Source: Paracoccus sigandri
Lineage (GTDB): Bacteria > Pseudomonadota > Alphaproteobacteria > Rhodobacterales > Rhodobacteraceae
Assembly (NCBI RefSeq): GCF_003709565.1
Contig: NZ_QNRC01000014.1
Location: forward strand, 61,437-125,436
Direction: 5' to 3'
DNA length: 64,000 bases
The notes under the pieces were generated by a model that saw only the letters and a program-made list of their open reading frames with translations, was not told the DNA's origin and did no database searches. Below are positions 12,211-22,053 of this stretch, in pieces; within the stretch, counting starts at the first letter, position 1, and every line of letters starts with the position of its first letter. The translations under genes were made by a program, and so were the position numbers.

Positions 12211-14847
12211 ATGAGCGACCAGCCCACACCGATGATGGCGCAGTATCTGGCGATCCGCGAGGCCAATCCCGGCGCGCTGCTGTTCTATCGCATGGGCGAC
12301 TTCTACGAGATGTTCTTCGAGGATGCCGTGGCGGCCGCGGCGGCGCTGGACATCGCGCTGACCAGGCGCGGCACCCATCTGGGCGAGCCGATCCCGATGT
12401 GCGGCGTGCCGGTCCATGCCGCCGAATCCTACCTGCTGACGCTGATCCGCAAGGGTTTCCGCGTCGCCATCGCCGAGCAGATGGAGGACCCGGCCGAGGC
12501 GAAGAAGCGCGGCTCGAAATCCGTGGTCGCGCGCGACGTGGTGCGGCTGGTCACGCCCGGCACGCTGACCGAGGAATCGCTGCTGGAGGCGCGGCGGCAC
12601 AATTTCCTGGCCGCCTTCGCCCAGGTGCGCGAGGAGGCGGCGCTGGCCTGGGTGGATATTTCCACGGGCGCCTTCCAGGTGATGGACTGCCCGCCGGCGC
12701 GCCTGTCGCCGGAACTGGCGCGCCTGGCGCCGCGCGAGCTGCTGGCCGTGGACGGGTCGGGCCTTGACGAGCTGGCCGCCGATGCCGGCGCGGCGCTGAC
12801 CGACCTGCATGCCAGCGCCTTCGACAGCGGCGCGGGCGCGCGGCGGCTCTGCGCGCTCTACGGGGTCGAGACGCTGGACGGATTCGGCGCCTTCAGCCGG
12901 GCCGAGCTGTCGGCCATGGGCGCCATCGTCGACTATCTGGAGCTGACGCAGAAGGGCAAGCTGCCGCTGCTGCGTCCGCCGGTCCGCGAACGCGCGGGCG
13001 GCGCGATGCAGATCGACGCCGCCACCCGCCGCAACCTGGAGTTGACCCAGGCCCTGTCGGGCGGGCGCGAGGGATCGCTGCTGGCCGCCATCGACCGCAG
13101 CGTGACGGCGGCGGGGGCGCGGCTGCTGGAACGCCGGATCAGCGCGCCGTCGCGCGATCTGGCGCTGATCCATGCCCGCCATGACGCGGTGGCGCAACTG
13201 GTCGACGATCCGCGCCTGGCGGCCGATCTGCGCGCGGCCTTGGCCCGCGTGCCGGACATGGACCGCGCGCTGTCGCGGCTGGCGCTGGAACGCGGCGGCC
13301 CGCGCGATCTGGCCGCGATCCGCGCCGGGCTGACGCAGGGCGCGGCCATCGCCGCCCGCCTGCCCGACGATGCCGCCCCGGTCCTGCGCGAGGCCGCGCG
13401 CGACCTGACCGGCCATGACCCGCTGACCGGCCTGCTGGACCGGGCGCTTGTGGCCGAGCCGCCGCTGCTGACTCGCGACGGCGGTTTTGTGGCGCCGGAA
13501 TACGACCCCGACCTGGACCAGACCCGCCGCTTGCGCGACGAGGGGCGCGGCGTCATCGCCGGGATGCAGGCGGATTACGCCGCCCTGGCCGGGGTGCAGA
13601 GCCTGAAGATCAAGCACAACAACGTGCTGGGCTATTTCATCGAGACCACCACCACCCATGCCGAGCGGATGCTGGCCCCGCCGCTGTCCGAGACCTTCAT
13701 CCACCGCCAGACCACCGCGAACCAGATCCGCTTCACCACGGTCGAGCTGTCGGAGCTGGAGACCCGCATCCTGAACGCCCGCGACCGCGCGCTGGAGATC
13801 GAGCGCGGCATCTTCGAGCAGCTGCGCGCCGCCGTCCTGGACCGCGCGCCGCAGATCGGCCAGGCGGCCCGCGCCCTGGCCGAGATCGACCTTGCCGCCG
13901 CCTTCGCCGACATCGCCTCGGGCGAGGGCTGGGTGCGGCCGCGCGTCGACGACAGCCGCGCCTTTGCCATCGAGGGCGGCCGCCACCCGGTCGTGGAACG
14001 CGCGCTGAAGCGCAAGTCGGAAAGCTTCGTCGCCAATGACTGCGACCTGACCACGGGCGCCACCCCGGCGATCTGGCTGCTGACCGGGCCGAACATGGCC
14101 GGGAAATCCACCTTCCTGCGCCAGAATGCGCTGATCGCCGTGCTGGCCCAGGCCGGGGCCTTCGTGCCCGCGTGCCGCGCCCATATCGGTCTGGTCAGCC
14201 AGCTGTTCAGCCGCGTCGGTGCCGCCGACGACCTGGCGCGCGGGCGCTCGACCTTCATGGTCGAGATGGTGGAAACCGCGGCGATCCTGAACCAGGCCGA
14301 CGACCATGCGCTGGTGATCCTGGACGAGATCGGCCGCGGCACGGCGACCTGGGACGGGCTGTCCATCGCCTGGGCGGTGATGGAGCATCTGCACGAGGTC
14401 AACCGCTGCCGCGCGCTGTTCGCCACCCATTACCACGAGATGACCGCGCTGTCGGCGCGTCTGGACGGGGTGGAAAACGCCACCGTCAGCGTGCGCGAAT
14501 GGGAGGGCGAGGTGATCTTCCTGCACGAGGTCAGGAAGGGCGCCGCCGATCGCAGCTATGGCGTGCAGGTCGCCCGGCTGGCGGGCCTTCCGGCCAGCGT
14601 CGTGGACCGCGCGCGCGAGGTGCTGGACGCGCTGGAATCGGGCGAGCGCGAGGGTGCGGCCCGCCCCGCCGCGCTGATCGACGACCTGCCGCTGTTCCGC
14701 GCAGCACCCCCCGCGCCTGCGCCCGCGAAGGCCAGGGAAAGCGCGCTGGACGCGCGGATGAAACAGGTGCATCCCGACGCGATGACCCCGCGCGAGGCGC
14801 TGGACCTGATCTATGAACTGAAAGCCCTCAGCGGAGAAACGGCATGA
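12211..14847 (+). CDS. mutS: DNA mismatch repair protein MutS
   Basis: The product (878 residues) recognises mispairs and small loops and starts methyl- or nick-directed repair with MutL. The mismatch-reading motif GDFYEMF is at 29-35, and the phenylalanine and glutamate that contact the mispair are present. The ABC-type ATPase domain has Walker [11 protein letters not shown] at 625-634, Walker [12 protein letters not shown], and the dimer-interface TH-H motif (FATHYHEM). The length matches MutS1. GAAGGA lies 8 bp before the ATG. It is followed with a 4-bp overlap by aroC, an uncommon coupling of repair and aromatic synthesis genes, and starts about 75 bp from the divergent thiamine riboswitch. 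Confidence 0.97.
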   Translation: MSDQPTPMMAQYLAIREANPGALLFYRMGDFYEMFFEDAVAAAAALDIALTRRGTHLGEPIPMCGVPVHAAESYLLTLIRKGFRVAIAEQMEDPAEAKKRGSKSVVARDVVRLVTPGTLTEESLLEARRHNFLAAFAQVREEAALAWVDISTGAFQVMDCPPARLSPELARLAPRELLAVDGSGLDELAADAGAALTDLHASAFDSGAGARRLCALYGVETLDGFGAFSRAELSAMGAIVDYLELTQKGKLPLLRPPVRERAGGAMQIDAATRRNLELTQALSGGREGSLLAAIDRSVTAAGARLLERRISAPSRDLALIHARHDAVAQLVDDPRLAADLRAALARVPDMDRALSRLALERGGPRDLAAIRAGLTQGAAIAARLPDDAAPVLREAARDLTGHDPLTGLLDRALVAEPPLLTRDGGFVAPEYDPDLDQTRRLRDEGRGVIAGMQADYAALAGVQSLKIKHNNVLGYFIETTTTHAERMLAPPLSETFIHRQTTANQIRFTTVELSELETRILNARDRALEIERGIFEQLRAAVLDRAPQIGQAARALAEIDLAAAFADIASGEGWVRPRVDDSRAFAIEGGRHPVVERALKRKSESFVANDCDLTTGATPAIWLLTGPNMAGKSTFLRQNALIAVLAQAGAFVPACRAHIGLVSQLFSRVGAADDLARGRSTFMVEMVETAAILNQADDHALVILDEIGRGTATWDGLSIAWAVMEHLHEVNRCRALFATHYHEMTALSARLDGVENATVSVREWEGEVIFLHEVRKGAADRSYGVQVARLAGLPASVVDRAREVLDALESGEREGAARPAALIDDLPLFRAAPPAPAPAKARESALDARMKQVHPDAMTPREALDLIYELKALSGETA

Positions 14848-15953
14848 GCTACAACACCTTCGGCCGCGAATTCCGGTTCACCACCTGGGGCGAAAGCCAC
14901 GGCCCCGCCCTTGGCGCGACCGTCGACGGCACGCCCCCCGGCGTGGCCCTGGACGAGGCGTTCATCCAGCAATTCCTGGACCGCCGCCGCCCCGGCACCA
15001 GCAAGCACACCACCCAGCGCAAGGAACCCGACCAGGTCCGCATCCTGTCGGGCGTCTTCGAGGGCCGCACCACCGGCACGCCGATCCAGCTGATGATCGA
15101 GAATACCGACCAGCGCAGCAAGGATTACGGAGAGATCGCCCACAGCTTCCGGCCCGGCCATGCCGATATCGCCTATCACCTGAAATACGGGATCCGCGAC
15201 TATCGCGGCGGCGGGCGCTCCTCGGCGCGCGAAACGGCGGCGCGGGTGGCGGCGGGGGCCGTGGCGCAGGCGGCGCTGCGGCATCTGCTGCCCGATCTGA
15301 AGATCACCGGCTACATGGTGCAGATGGGCGCGCTGCACCTGGACCGCGCGAATTTCGACAGCAGCGCCATTTCCGAAAACCCGTTCTTCCTGCCCGATCC
15401 GGGCGCGGTGCAGGCATGGTCGGATTACCTGGACGGCATCCGCAAGGACCAGAACAGCGTCGGCGCCGCGATCGAGCTGCTGATCGAGGGCTGCCCGCCC
15501 GGCCTGGGCGCGCCGGTCTATGCCAAGTTGGACACCGACCTGGCCGCCGCGATGATGTCGATCAATGCCGTCAAGGGCGTCGAGATCGGCGAGGGCCTGG
15601 GCGCCGCCGGGCTGACCGGCACCGACAATGCCGACGAGATCCGCATGGGCAATGACGGCCCGTTCTTTTTGTCGAACCACGCTGGCGGCATTCTTGGCGG
15701 GATCAGCACCGGGCAGGACATCGTGCTGCGCTTCTCGGTCAAGCCGACCAGTTCCATCACCACCCCCCGCCGCACGATCAACCGCCACGGCGAGGAGATC
15801 GAGCTGATCACCAAGGGCCGCCACGATCCCTGCGTGGGCATCCGCGCCGTGCCGGTGGCCGAGGCCATGGCGGCCTGCGTGATTCTGGACCACCTGCTGA
15901 TGGACCGCGCCCAGACCGGCGGCATCCGCGGCCGGATCGGCCCCGAGGACTGA
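14844..15953 (+). CDS. aroC: Chorismate synthase
   Basis: The 369-residue enzyme converts 5-enolpyruvylshikimate 3-phosphate to chorismate, the last step of the shikimate pathway, using reduced FMN. The three family signatures are visible: [18 protein letters not shown] near the N-terminus, the [18 protein letters not shown] basic loop near 123-140, and RPTSSI-like [13 protein letters not shown] with [18 protein letters not shown] near the C-terminus. The start ATG overlaps the mutS stop by 4 bp. A 12-bp tandem duplication straddles its stop codon. Confidence 0.97.
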   Translation: MSYNTFGREFRFTTWGESHGPALGATVDGTPPGVALDEAFIQQFLDRRRPGTSKHTTQRKEPDQVRILSGVFEGRTTGTPIQLMIENTDQRSKDYGEIAHSFRPGHADIAYHLKYGIRDYRGGGRSSARETAARVAAGAVAQAALRHLLPDLKITGYMVQMGALHLDRANFDSSAISENPFFLPDPGAVQAWSDYLDGIRKDQNSVGAAIELLIEGCPPGLGAPVYAKLDTDLAAAMMSINAVKGVEIGEGLGAAGLTGTDNADEIRMGNDGPFFLSNHAGGILGGISTGQDIVLRFSVKPTSSITTPRRTINRHGEEIELITKGRHDPCVGIRAVPVAEAMAACVILDHLLMDRAQTGGIRGRIGPED

Positions 15954-15971
15954 TCGCGCGGACTGATCGCG
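15947..15971. repeat. 12-bp tandem direct repeat across the aroC stop codon
   Basis: GGACTGATCGCG occurs at 15947-15958 and again at 15960-15971, separated by one base. The first copy contains the aroC stop codon. It looks like a small local duplication, not a functional site. Confidence 0.8.
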
Positions 15972-16018
15972 GGGCAAAGCCGGCGGATTCCGGCGCCTGG
16001 AACGGGGCCGCGGGGGCG

Positions 16019-16058
16019 TTGTCGCAAAACCGTCACATTATGTTCGCATAAGTGTCGC
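16019..16058 (+). promoter_or_regulatory. Tandem Pho box upstream of pstS
   Basis: Four 7-nt direct repeats at an exact 11-bp period, separated by 4-nt AT-rich spacers: TTGTCGC-AAAA-CCGTCAC-ATTA-TGTTCGC-ATAA-GTGTCGC. The first pair (16019-16036) matches the PhoB consensus CTGTCAT-A(A/T)A(T/A)-CTGTCA(C/T) at 13 of 18 positions. A PhoB dimer binds each pair, so two dimers could bind in line. It lies 60-99 bp before the pstS start, and phoB is the last gene of the operon it would control. Confidence 0.8.
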
Positions 16059-16117
16059 GCGCGACGTTTAGGTCACGCACATGCCCCCCTCGGGCCATTT
16101 TGATTCAGGAGTGATCC

Positions 16118-17143
16118 ATGAAAACCGCGAAATTCACCGTCTCGGCGCTGGCCATCGTTGCGGCTTCGGCCGTTGCCGCTCAGGCGCGCGAGCAGATCCA
16201 GATCTCTGGTTCCTCGACCGTGCTGCCCTATGCCACCATCGTCGCCGAAGCCTTCGGCGAGAACACCGACTACCGCACCCCGGTCATCGAATCGGGCGGC
16301 ACCGGCGCCGGGCTGCAGAAATTCTGCGAAGGCGTGGGCACCAACACCATCGACATCGCCAATGCCAGCCGCCAGATCCGCGAGGGCGAGCTTGCCGCCT
16401 GCCAGGGCAATGGCGTGACCGAGATCATGGAAGTCCGCATCGGCTATGACGGGATCGTCTTCGCCAGCTCGGCCAACGGGCCGGATTTCGCCTTCACCCC
16501 GGCCGATTGGTTCAACGCCCTGTCCGCCAAGGTCGTCGTGGACGGCGCCGTCGCCGACAACAGCGCGACCAACTGGAGCCAGGTGAACCCCGATCTGCCC
16601 GACCAGGAAATCCTGGCCTTCGTGCCCGGCACCAAGCACGGCACCCGCGAAGTCTTCGAGGAAAAGGTGATCCTGGCCGGCTGCGAGGAATCGGGCGCGC
16701 TGGAGGTCTTCACCGCTGAGCTGGGCGAGGATGCCGCCCATGAGGCCTGCATGACGCTGCGCACCGACGGCCGCGCGGTCGACATCGACGGCGACTATAC
16801 CGAGACGCTGGCCCGCATCGACAGCTCGCCCAACGGCATCGGCGTCTTCGGCCTGGCCTTCTACGAGAACAACACCGACAAGCTGTCGGTCGGCACCATC
16901 TCGGGTGTCACCCCCTCGACCGAGACCATCGCCTCGGGCGAATATCCTGTGTCGCGCCCGCTGTTCATCTATGTGAAGAAGGCGCATTTCGAGCAGGTCG
17001 ACGGGCTGAAGGAATTCGTCGAGTTCTTCGTCTCGGACGACCTGGCCGGTCCCGACGGCCCGCTGGCCGAATACGGGCTGGTCTCGGATCCCGAGCTGGC
17101 CGACATCCAGGCCGCCGTCGCCGACGAAACCGTGATGCAGTGA
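16118..17143 (+). CDS. pstS: Phosphate ABC transporter periplasmic binding protein
   Basis: A 341-residue phosphate-binding protein with a signal peptide of about 22 residues (AAQA cleavage region). The mature start IQISGSSTVLPYA carries the phosphate-binding Ser/Thr loop, and the second anion loop GGTGAGLQKFCEGVGTNTIDIANASR and the PGTKHGTREVF segment are present. It delivers inorganic phosphate to PstC/PstA. An AGGAG ribosome site lies 7 nt before the ATG. It is the first gene of pstSCAB-phoU-phoB behind a tandem Pho box, and is separated from pstC by a strong hairpin that probably raises its relative expression. Confidence 0.95.
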   Translation: MKTAKFTVSALAIVAASAVAAQAREQIQISGSSTVLPYATIVAEAFGENTDYRTPVIESGGTGAGLQKFCEGVGTNTIDIANASRQIREGELAACQGNGVTEIMEVRIGYDGIVFASSANGPDFAFTPADWFNALSAKVVVDGAVADNSATNWSQVNPDLPDQEILAFVPGTKHGTREVFEEKVILAGCEESGALEVFTAELGEDAAHEACMTLRTDGRAVDIDGDYTETLARIDSSPNGIGVFGLAFYENNTDKLSVGTISGVTPSTETIASGEYPVSRPLFIYVKKAHFEQVDGLKEFVEFFVSDDLAGPDGPLAEYGLVSDPELADIQAAVADETVMQ

Positions 17144-17150
17144 CGAAAAG

Positions 17151-17182
17151 GACGGGCGGCGCGAAATAAGGCGCCGCCCGTC
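17151..17182 (+). terminator. Strong intercistronic hairpin between pstS and pstC
   Basis: GACGGGCGGCGC (17151-17162) pairs perfectly over 12 bp with GCGCCGCCCGTC (17171-17182) around loop GAAATAAG. No clear U tract follows, so it is more likely an attenuator or a 3' stabiliser of the pstS message than a full terminator. It starts 8 bp after the pstS stop. Confidence 0.75.
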
Positions 17183-17224
17183 TGCGTTCTCTGTCCAGAT
17201 CGTTCCTACGCAAGGAAAGCGCCT

Positions 17225-18430
17225 ATGCCGTTATCCTGGGCCCTGATCGCCAGTTTCATGCTGGCCATCGCCGGATATTTCGTCGGCCGCCAGCGGATCT
17301 ACGCCTCGGCCGGTCCCGACATCCGCCTGTTGCACAGCCGGCCGGTCTATCACGGGGCAAGCGTGGCGCTGACCACGCTGATCCTGCCGCTGGCGGTCTT
17401 GGCCATCGCCAGCTTCATGCGCATGGGCGGCGTGATCGGGGCCAGCGCCGGCCCGGTCGCCGGGCTTGTCGCCCTGGGGGCCGCCGTCCTGGGCCTGGGC
17501 TGGGGCGTCAGCCGCGTCGGCCAGGGCTTCCAGGCCCGCAACGCGGTCGAGAAGATCGTGCTGGGCATCCTGATCCTGTGTTCGGTCATCGCCATCGCCA
17601 CGACCGCGGCCATCGTGCTGTCGCTGCTGTTCGAGACCGGGCATTTCCTGCAGCTCTACGACTGGAAGACCTTCTTCTTCGGCACCGAATGGACGCCGCG
17701 CTTCCAGGGGAATTCGCAGCTGGGCGTCCTGCCGCTGCTGTGGGGGACGCTCTATGTCTCGCTGATCGCGCTGCTGGTGGCGGTGCCCATCGGGCTGTTC
17801 GCCGCGATCTACATGTCGGAATATGCCTCCAAGCGCGTGCGCGGCATCGCCAAGCCGGCGATCGAGGTCCTGGCCGGCATCCCGACCATCGTCTACGGCC
17901 TCTTCGCGCTGATCACCGTCGGGCCGATGCTGCGCGACTATTTCGCCCAGCCGATGGGGCTGGGGAATTCGGCCTCCTCGGTGCTGACCGCCGGCCTGGT
18001 CATGGGCATCATGCTGATCCCCTTCGTCAGCTCGCTGTCCGACGACATCATCAACGCCGTGCCGCAAAGCCTGCGCGACGGCGCGCTCGGCCTCGGCTCG
18101 ACCCCGTCCGAGACGATCCGCCAGGTGGTGCTGCCCGCCGCCCTGCCGGGCATCGTCGGCGCGGTTCTGCTGGCCGCCAGCCGCGCCATCGGCGAGACGA
18201 TGATCGTCGTCCTCGGCGCCGGGGCCGCCGCCAGGATGAGCCTGAACCCCTTCGAGGCGATGACCACCATCACCGTCAAGATCGTCAGCCAGCTGACCGG
18301 CGACAACGACTTCAGCTCGCCCGAGACGCTGGTTGCCTTCGCCCTCGGGCTGACGCTGTTCGTCATCACGCTGGGGCTCAACATCGTCGCGCTTTATATC
18401 GTGCGCAAATATCGCGAGCAGTACGAATGA
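17225..18430 (+). CDS. pstC: Phosphate ABC transporter permease PstC
   Basis: A 401-residue inner membrane permease. It begins with an extra hydrophobic N-terminal segment of about 100 residues, with two or three helices, before the standard permease core; this explains why it is longer than the enteric PstC of about 320. The core contains IYMSEYASKRVRGIAKPAIEVLAGIPTIVYG, typical of PstC, and the ABC-contact loop ALGLGSTPSETIRQVVLPAALPGI. An AAGGAAA site precedes the ATG. The 3' end overlaps pstA by 4 bp. Confidence 0.93.
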   Translation: MPLSWALIASFMLAIAGYFVGRQRIYASAGPDIRLLHSRPVYHGASVALTTLILPLAVLAIASFMRMGGVIGASAGPVAGLVALGAAVLGLGWGVSRVGQGFQARNAVEKIVLGILILCSVIAIATTAAIVLSLLFETGHFLQLYDWKTFFFGTEWTPRFQGNSQLGVLPLLWGTLYVSLIALLVAVPIGLFAAIYMSEYASKRVRGIAKPAIEVLAGIPTIVYGLFALITVGPMLRDYFAQPMGLGNSASSVLTAGLVMGIMLIPFVSSLSDDIINAVPQSLRDGALGLGSTPSETIRQVVLPAALPGIVGAVLLAASRAIGETMIVVLGAGAAARMSLNPFEAMTTITVKIVSQLTGDNDFSSPETLVAFALGLTLFVITLGLNIVALYIVRKYREQYE

Positions 18431-19788
18431 CCGATCTTCCGATGCCGCAGAACCCCGCCGCCGCGCAGCCCGCGCAGAAATCCTCGCTGCTGTCGCAGGA
18501 CGACCGGACCCGCCGCCGCAACGCCGCCGAGAAACGCTTCCGTTCCTATGGCGCCGCGGCGATCGGGCTGGCCCTTGCCGCGCTGGTGGTGCTGATGATC
18601 ACCATCATCAGCGCCGGATCGGGCGCCTTCCGGCAGACCTATCTGTCGATCCCGGTGGCGCTGAATGCCGAACAGCTGGACCCCGAGGGCAATCGCGACC
18701 CGGCCGAGATGTCGAAGGTGCTGACCCTGCGCTATGGCAGCGTGCTGGACAGCGCGCTGGCGGCCGCGGTCGAGAATACCGGCATCCAGATCGAGGGGCT
18801 GAGCGACCGGGAAATCAAGGGCCTGATCTCGCGCGAGGCGGCGGCGCAGGTGCGCAACCGGGTGCTGGCGGACCCCGAGCTGGTCGGCCAGACGATCGAG
18901 CTGGACGTGCTGGTGAACGGCCGCGTCGACGGCTATTTCAAGGGCCGCGTCACCATGGCCAGCGCCGCGCGGGACGCCAATACCTCGCCCGAGCAGCTGA
19001 TGCTGGCCGATGCGCTGGCCGAACGCGGGATGCTGGTCACGCGCTTCAACTGGAACTTCGTGACCAATCCCGACGCCTCGGACCAGCGGCCCGAAGCCGC
19101 CGGGGTGGGCGTGGCGATCCTGGGCTCGCTCTACATGATGCTGGTGGTGCTGTTCCTGGCGGTGCCCATCGGCGTCGCGGCCAGCATCTATCTTGAGGAA
19201 TTCGCCCCCAAGAACCGCTGGACCGACATCATCGAGGTCAATATCTCGAACCTGGCCGCGGTGCCCTCGATCGTCTTCGGGATCCTGGGCCTGGCCGCCT
19301 TCATCAACTTCGCCGGGTTGCCGCAATCGGCGCCCATCGTCGGCGGGCTGGTGCTGACGCTGATGACGCTGCCGACGATCATCATCTCGACCCGCGCGGC
19401 GCTGAAGGCGGTGCCGCCCTCGATCCGCGACGCGGCGCTTGGCGTCGGCGCCTCAAGGATGCAGTCGGTCTTCCACCACGTCCTGCCGCTGGCCATGCCG
19501 GGCATCCTGACCGGCACCATCATCGGCCTCGCGCAGGCCCTGGGCGAGACCGCACCGCTGCTGCTGATCGGCATGGTGGCCTTCGTGCGCGAATTCCCCG
19601 GCGCCCCGCCCGAGGGGCTGTTCGATCCCGCCTCGGCCCTGCCGGTGCAGGTCTACAACTGGACGCAGCGCGCCGACCCGGCCTTCATCGAGCGGGCCTC
19701 GGGGGCGATCATCGTGCTGCTGGTCTTCCTTCTGTGCATGAACCTGCTGGCCATCTGGCTGCGCCGCCGGTTCGAGCGCCGTTGGTAA
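18427..19788 (+). CDS. pstA: Phosphate ABC transporter permease PstA
   Basis: A 453-residue permease paired with PstC. A hydrophilic N-terminus of about 45 residues leads into the first helix, followed by a long periplasmic or soluble insertion (about residues 70-225) before the permease core, which begins near [24 protein letters not shown]. The coupling loop [24 protein letters not shown] is clear. The large insertion is shared with many alphaproteobacterial PstA proteins and is absent from enteric PstA of about 296 residues. The start ATG overlaps pstC in an ATGA. I take this start because the upstream frame is only a shadow of pstC. Confidence 0.93.
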   Translation: MTDLPMPQNPAAAQPAQKSSLLSQDDRTRRRNAAEKRFRSYGAAAIGLALAALVVLMITIISAGSGAFRQTYLSIPVALNAEQLDPEGNRDPAEMSKVLTLRYGSVLDSALAAAVENTGIQIEGLSDREIKGLISREAAAQVRNRVLADPELVGQTIELDVLVNGRVDGYFKGRVTMASAARDANTSPEQLMLADALAERGMLVTRFNWNFVTNPDASDQRPEAAGVGVAILGSLYMMLVVLFLAVPIGVAASIYLEEFAPKNRWTDIIEVNISNLAAVPSIVFGILGLAAFINFAGLPQSAPIVGGLVLTLMTLPTIIISTRAALKAVPPSIRDAALGVGASRMQSVFHHVLPLAMPGILTGTIIGLAQALGETAPLLLIGMVAFVREFPGAPPEGLFDPASALPVQVYNWTQRADPAFIERASGAIIVLLVFLLCMNLLAIWLRRRFERRW

Positions 19789-19808
19789 TGCGGCCCAAGG
19801 AGGCTTAC

Positions 19809-20606
19809 ATGAACGACATGAGTGTTTTGGAGAGAGCCGTGAGTCAGCAGGACATCAAGATCTCGGCGCGGAAGGTGCAGGTCTATTACGGCGACAAGCA
19901 CGCGCTGAAGGATGTCGACGTGGACATCCTGGACAAGACCGTGACCGCCTTCATCGGCCCCTCGGGCTGCGGGAAATCGACCTTCCTGCGCTGCATCAAC
20001 CGGATGAACGACACCATCCCGGCGGCGCGGGTCGAGGGCGAGATCCGGCTGGACGGCGAGGATGTGTATGACCGCCGCGTCGATCCGGTGCAGCTGCGCG
20101 CCAAGGTCGGCATGGTGTTCCAGAAGCCGAACCCCTTCCCGAAGTCGATCTATGACAACGTGGCCTACGGCCCGCGCATCCACGGGCTGGCCCGCAACCG
20201 CGCCGAGCTGGACGAGATCGTGGAGAAATCCCTGCGCGGCGCCGCGCTGTGGAACGAGGTCAAGGACCGCCTGGGCGAACCCGGCACCGGCCTGTCGGGC
20301 GGCCAGCAGCAGCGTCTGTGCATCGCCCGCGCCGTCGCCACCAGCCCCGAAGTGCTGCTGATGGACGAGCCCTGCAGCGCGCTGGACCCGATCGCGACCG
20401 CGCAGGTCGAGGAACTGATCGACGAGCTGCGCTCGCGCTTCTCGGTCGTGATCGTCACCCATTCGATGCAGCAGGCCGCGCGGGTCAGCCAGAAGACCGC
20501 CTTCTTCCACCTGGGCAACCTGGTGGAATATGGCGAGACCGACGACATTTTCACCAAACCGCAGGACAGCCGGACCGAGGCCTATATCTCGGGCCGGATC
20601 GGCTGA
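19809..20606 (+). CDS. pstB: Phosphate ABC transporter ATP-binding protein
   Basis: The 265-residue ATPase of the Pst importer, with Walker [10 protein letters not shown], signature LSGGQQQR, Walker [14 protein letters not shown] and switch VTHSM. PstB-specific stretches such as [16 protein letters not shown] and [21 protein letters not shown] are present. The start at 19809 is chosen because AAGGAGG lies 7 nt upstream; an in-frame start at 19734 would lie within pstA and has no such site. It sits 20 bp after pstA. Confidence 0.96.
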   Translation: MNDMSVLERAVSQQDIKISARKVQVYYGDKHALKDVDVDILDKTVTAFIGPSGCGKSTFLRCINRMNDTIPAARVEGEIRLDGEDVYDRRVDPVQLRAKVGMVFQKPNPFPKSIYDNVAYGPRIHGLARNRAELDEIVEKSLRGAALWNEVKDRLGEPGTGLSGGQQQRLCIARAVATSPEVLLMDEPCSALDPIATAQVEELIDELRSRFSVVIVTHSMQQAARVSQKTAFFHLGNLVEYGETDDIFTKPQDSRTEAYISGRIG

Positions 20607-20628
20607 CGGGGCAGGGAGACAGCCCGAC

Positions 20629-21357
20629 ATGAATCGCGAAAAGCATATTTCCTCGGCCTTCGACCGCGACCTGGAAACGATCCAGGCGCAGGTCGTGCGC
20701 ATGGGCGGCATGGTCGAGGCGGCCATCTCGGACGCCGCCGCCGCGCTGGAATCCCGCGACGAGGAACTGGCCGAAGAGGTCCGGCGCCGCGACAAGGGGA
20801 TCGACGCGCTGGAGGCCCAGATCAACGAGGAATCGGCCCGCCTGATCGCCCTGCGCGCGCCCACCGCCACCGACCTGCGCATGGTCCTGGCGGTGATGAA
20901 GATCGCCGCCTCGCTGGAGCGCGTCGGCGATTATGCCAAGAACATGGCCAAGCGCACCCATGTGCTGTCGCAGCTGCCCGCCATCGAGGGCGCGGGCATG
21001 GCGCTGCGGCGGATGTCCTCGGCGGTGGACAAGATGCTTCAGGACGCGCTGGACAGCTATATCCGCCGCGACGCGGACCTGGCCGAGGACGTGCGCCAGC
21101 GCGACCTGGAGGTGGACCAGATGTATAACGCGCTGTTCCGCGAATTCCTGACCCACATGATGGAGGATCCGCGCAACATCACCCCCTGCATGCACCTGCA
21201 TTTCATCGCCAAGAACGTCGAGCGGATGGGCGATCACGCCACCGCCATCGCCGAGCAGGTGATCTATCTGGTCACGGGCGAGCTTCCCGACGATGCCCGC
21301 CCGAAAAGCAACAGCGTGCCGGCCGATCCCGTGCCGGCCCCCGAAGGCGAGGGATAA
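20629..21357 (+). CDS. phoU: Phosphate signalling protein PhoU
   Basis: A 242-residue cytoplasmic helical protein with two three-helix PhoU repeats, each marked by an acidic/metal-binding helix pattern (KIAASLERVGDYAKNMAKR in the first and FIAKNVERMGDHATAIAEQV in the second). PhoU links Pst transporter activity to the PhoR/PhoB system and restrains it when phosphate is plentiful. A GGGAGA site lies before the ATG at 20629, 22 bp after pstB. phoB follows after 3 bp. Confidence 0.95.
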   Translation: MNREKHISSAFDRDLETIQAQVVRMGGMVEAAISDAAAALESRDEELAEEVRRRDKGIDALEAQINEESARLIALRAPTATDLRMVLAVMKIAASLERVGDYAKNMAKRTHVLSQLPAIEGAGMALRRMSSAVDKMLQDALDSYIRRDADLAEDVRQRDLEVDQMYNALFREFLTHMMEDPRNITPCMHLHFIAKNVERMGDHATAIAEQVIYLVTGELPDDARPKSNSVPADPVPAPEGEG

Positions 21358-21360
21358 GCA

Positions 21361-22053
21361 ATGGCGTCACGTCAGGCCCCCTGTGTTCTGGTCGTCGAGG
21401 ACGAGGGTGCGCAGCGCGAAGTGCTGCAGTACAACCTCGAGGCCGAGGGTTTCGATGTGGTGGTTGCCGATAACGGCGAGGATGCGCTTCTTCTGGTCCA
21501 GGAAGAGCAGCCCGATCTTCTGGTTCTGGACTGGATGCTGCCCAAGGTCAGCGGGATCGAGGTCTGCCGCCAGGTCAAGGCCGATCCCGCGACCCGCGGC
21601 ATCCCGATCATCATGCTCTCGGCCCGCAGCGAGGAAACCGATCGCGTGCGCGGGCTGGAGACCGGCGCCGACGACTATGTGGTGAAGCCCTATTCCGTGG
21701 TCGAGCTGATGGCCCGGCTGCGCACCCAGCTGCGCCGCACCCGCCCGGCGACGATGGGCGAAAGGCTCAGCTTCGCCGACATCATCCTGGATGCGGCCGA
21801 GCATCGCGTCTTCCGCGCCGGCCAGCCGCTGCATCTGGGCCCGACCGAGTTCCGGCTGCTGTCCACGCTGATGGAAAAGCCCGGCCGGGTCTGGACGCGC
21901 GAGCAGCTTCTGGACCGGGTCTGGGGGCGCGACATCTATGTCGACACCCGCACCATCGACGTCCATGTCGGACGGCTGCGCAAGGCGCTGATGCAGAATG
22001 GCGGCGACAACCCGGTCCGCACCGTGCGCGGCACCGGCTATTCGCTGGGTTAG
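21361..22053 (+). CDS. phoB: Phosphate regulon response regulator PhoB
   Basis: A 230-residue OmpR/PhoB-type regulator. The receiver domain has the acidic pair Glu13-Asp14, phosphoacceptor Asp57 (LVLDWMLPK), Ser88 and Lys109. The C-terminal winged helix (about 130-230) contains the RVWTREQLLDRVWGRDIYVDTRTIDVHVGRLRK region with the recognition helix. It would bind the tandem Pho box upstream of pstS, making this operon self-regulated. The sensor kinase PhoR is not adjacent; after phoB comes the oppositely oriented ribokinase, whose 3' end overlaps by 4 bp. Confidence 0.96.
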   Translation: MASRQAPCVLVVEDEGAQREVLQYNLEAEGFDVVVADNGEDALLLVQEEQPDLLVLDWMLPKVSGIEVCRQVKADPATRGIPIIMLSARSEETDRVRGLETGADDYVVKPYSVVELMARLRTQLRRTRPATMGERLSFADIILDAAEHRVFRAGQPLHLGPTEFRLLSTLMEKPGRVWTREQLLDRVWGRDIYVDTRTIDVHVGRLRKALMQNGGDNPVRTVRGTGYSLG

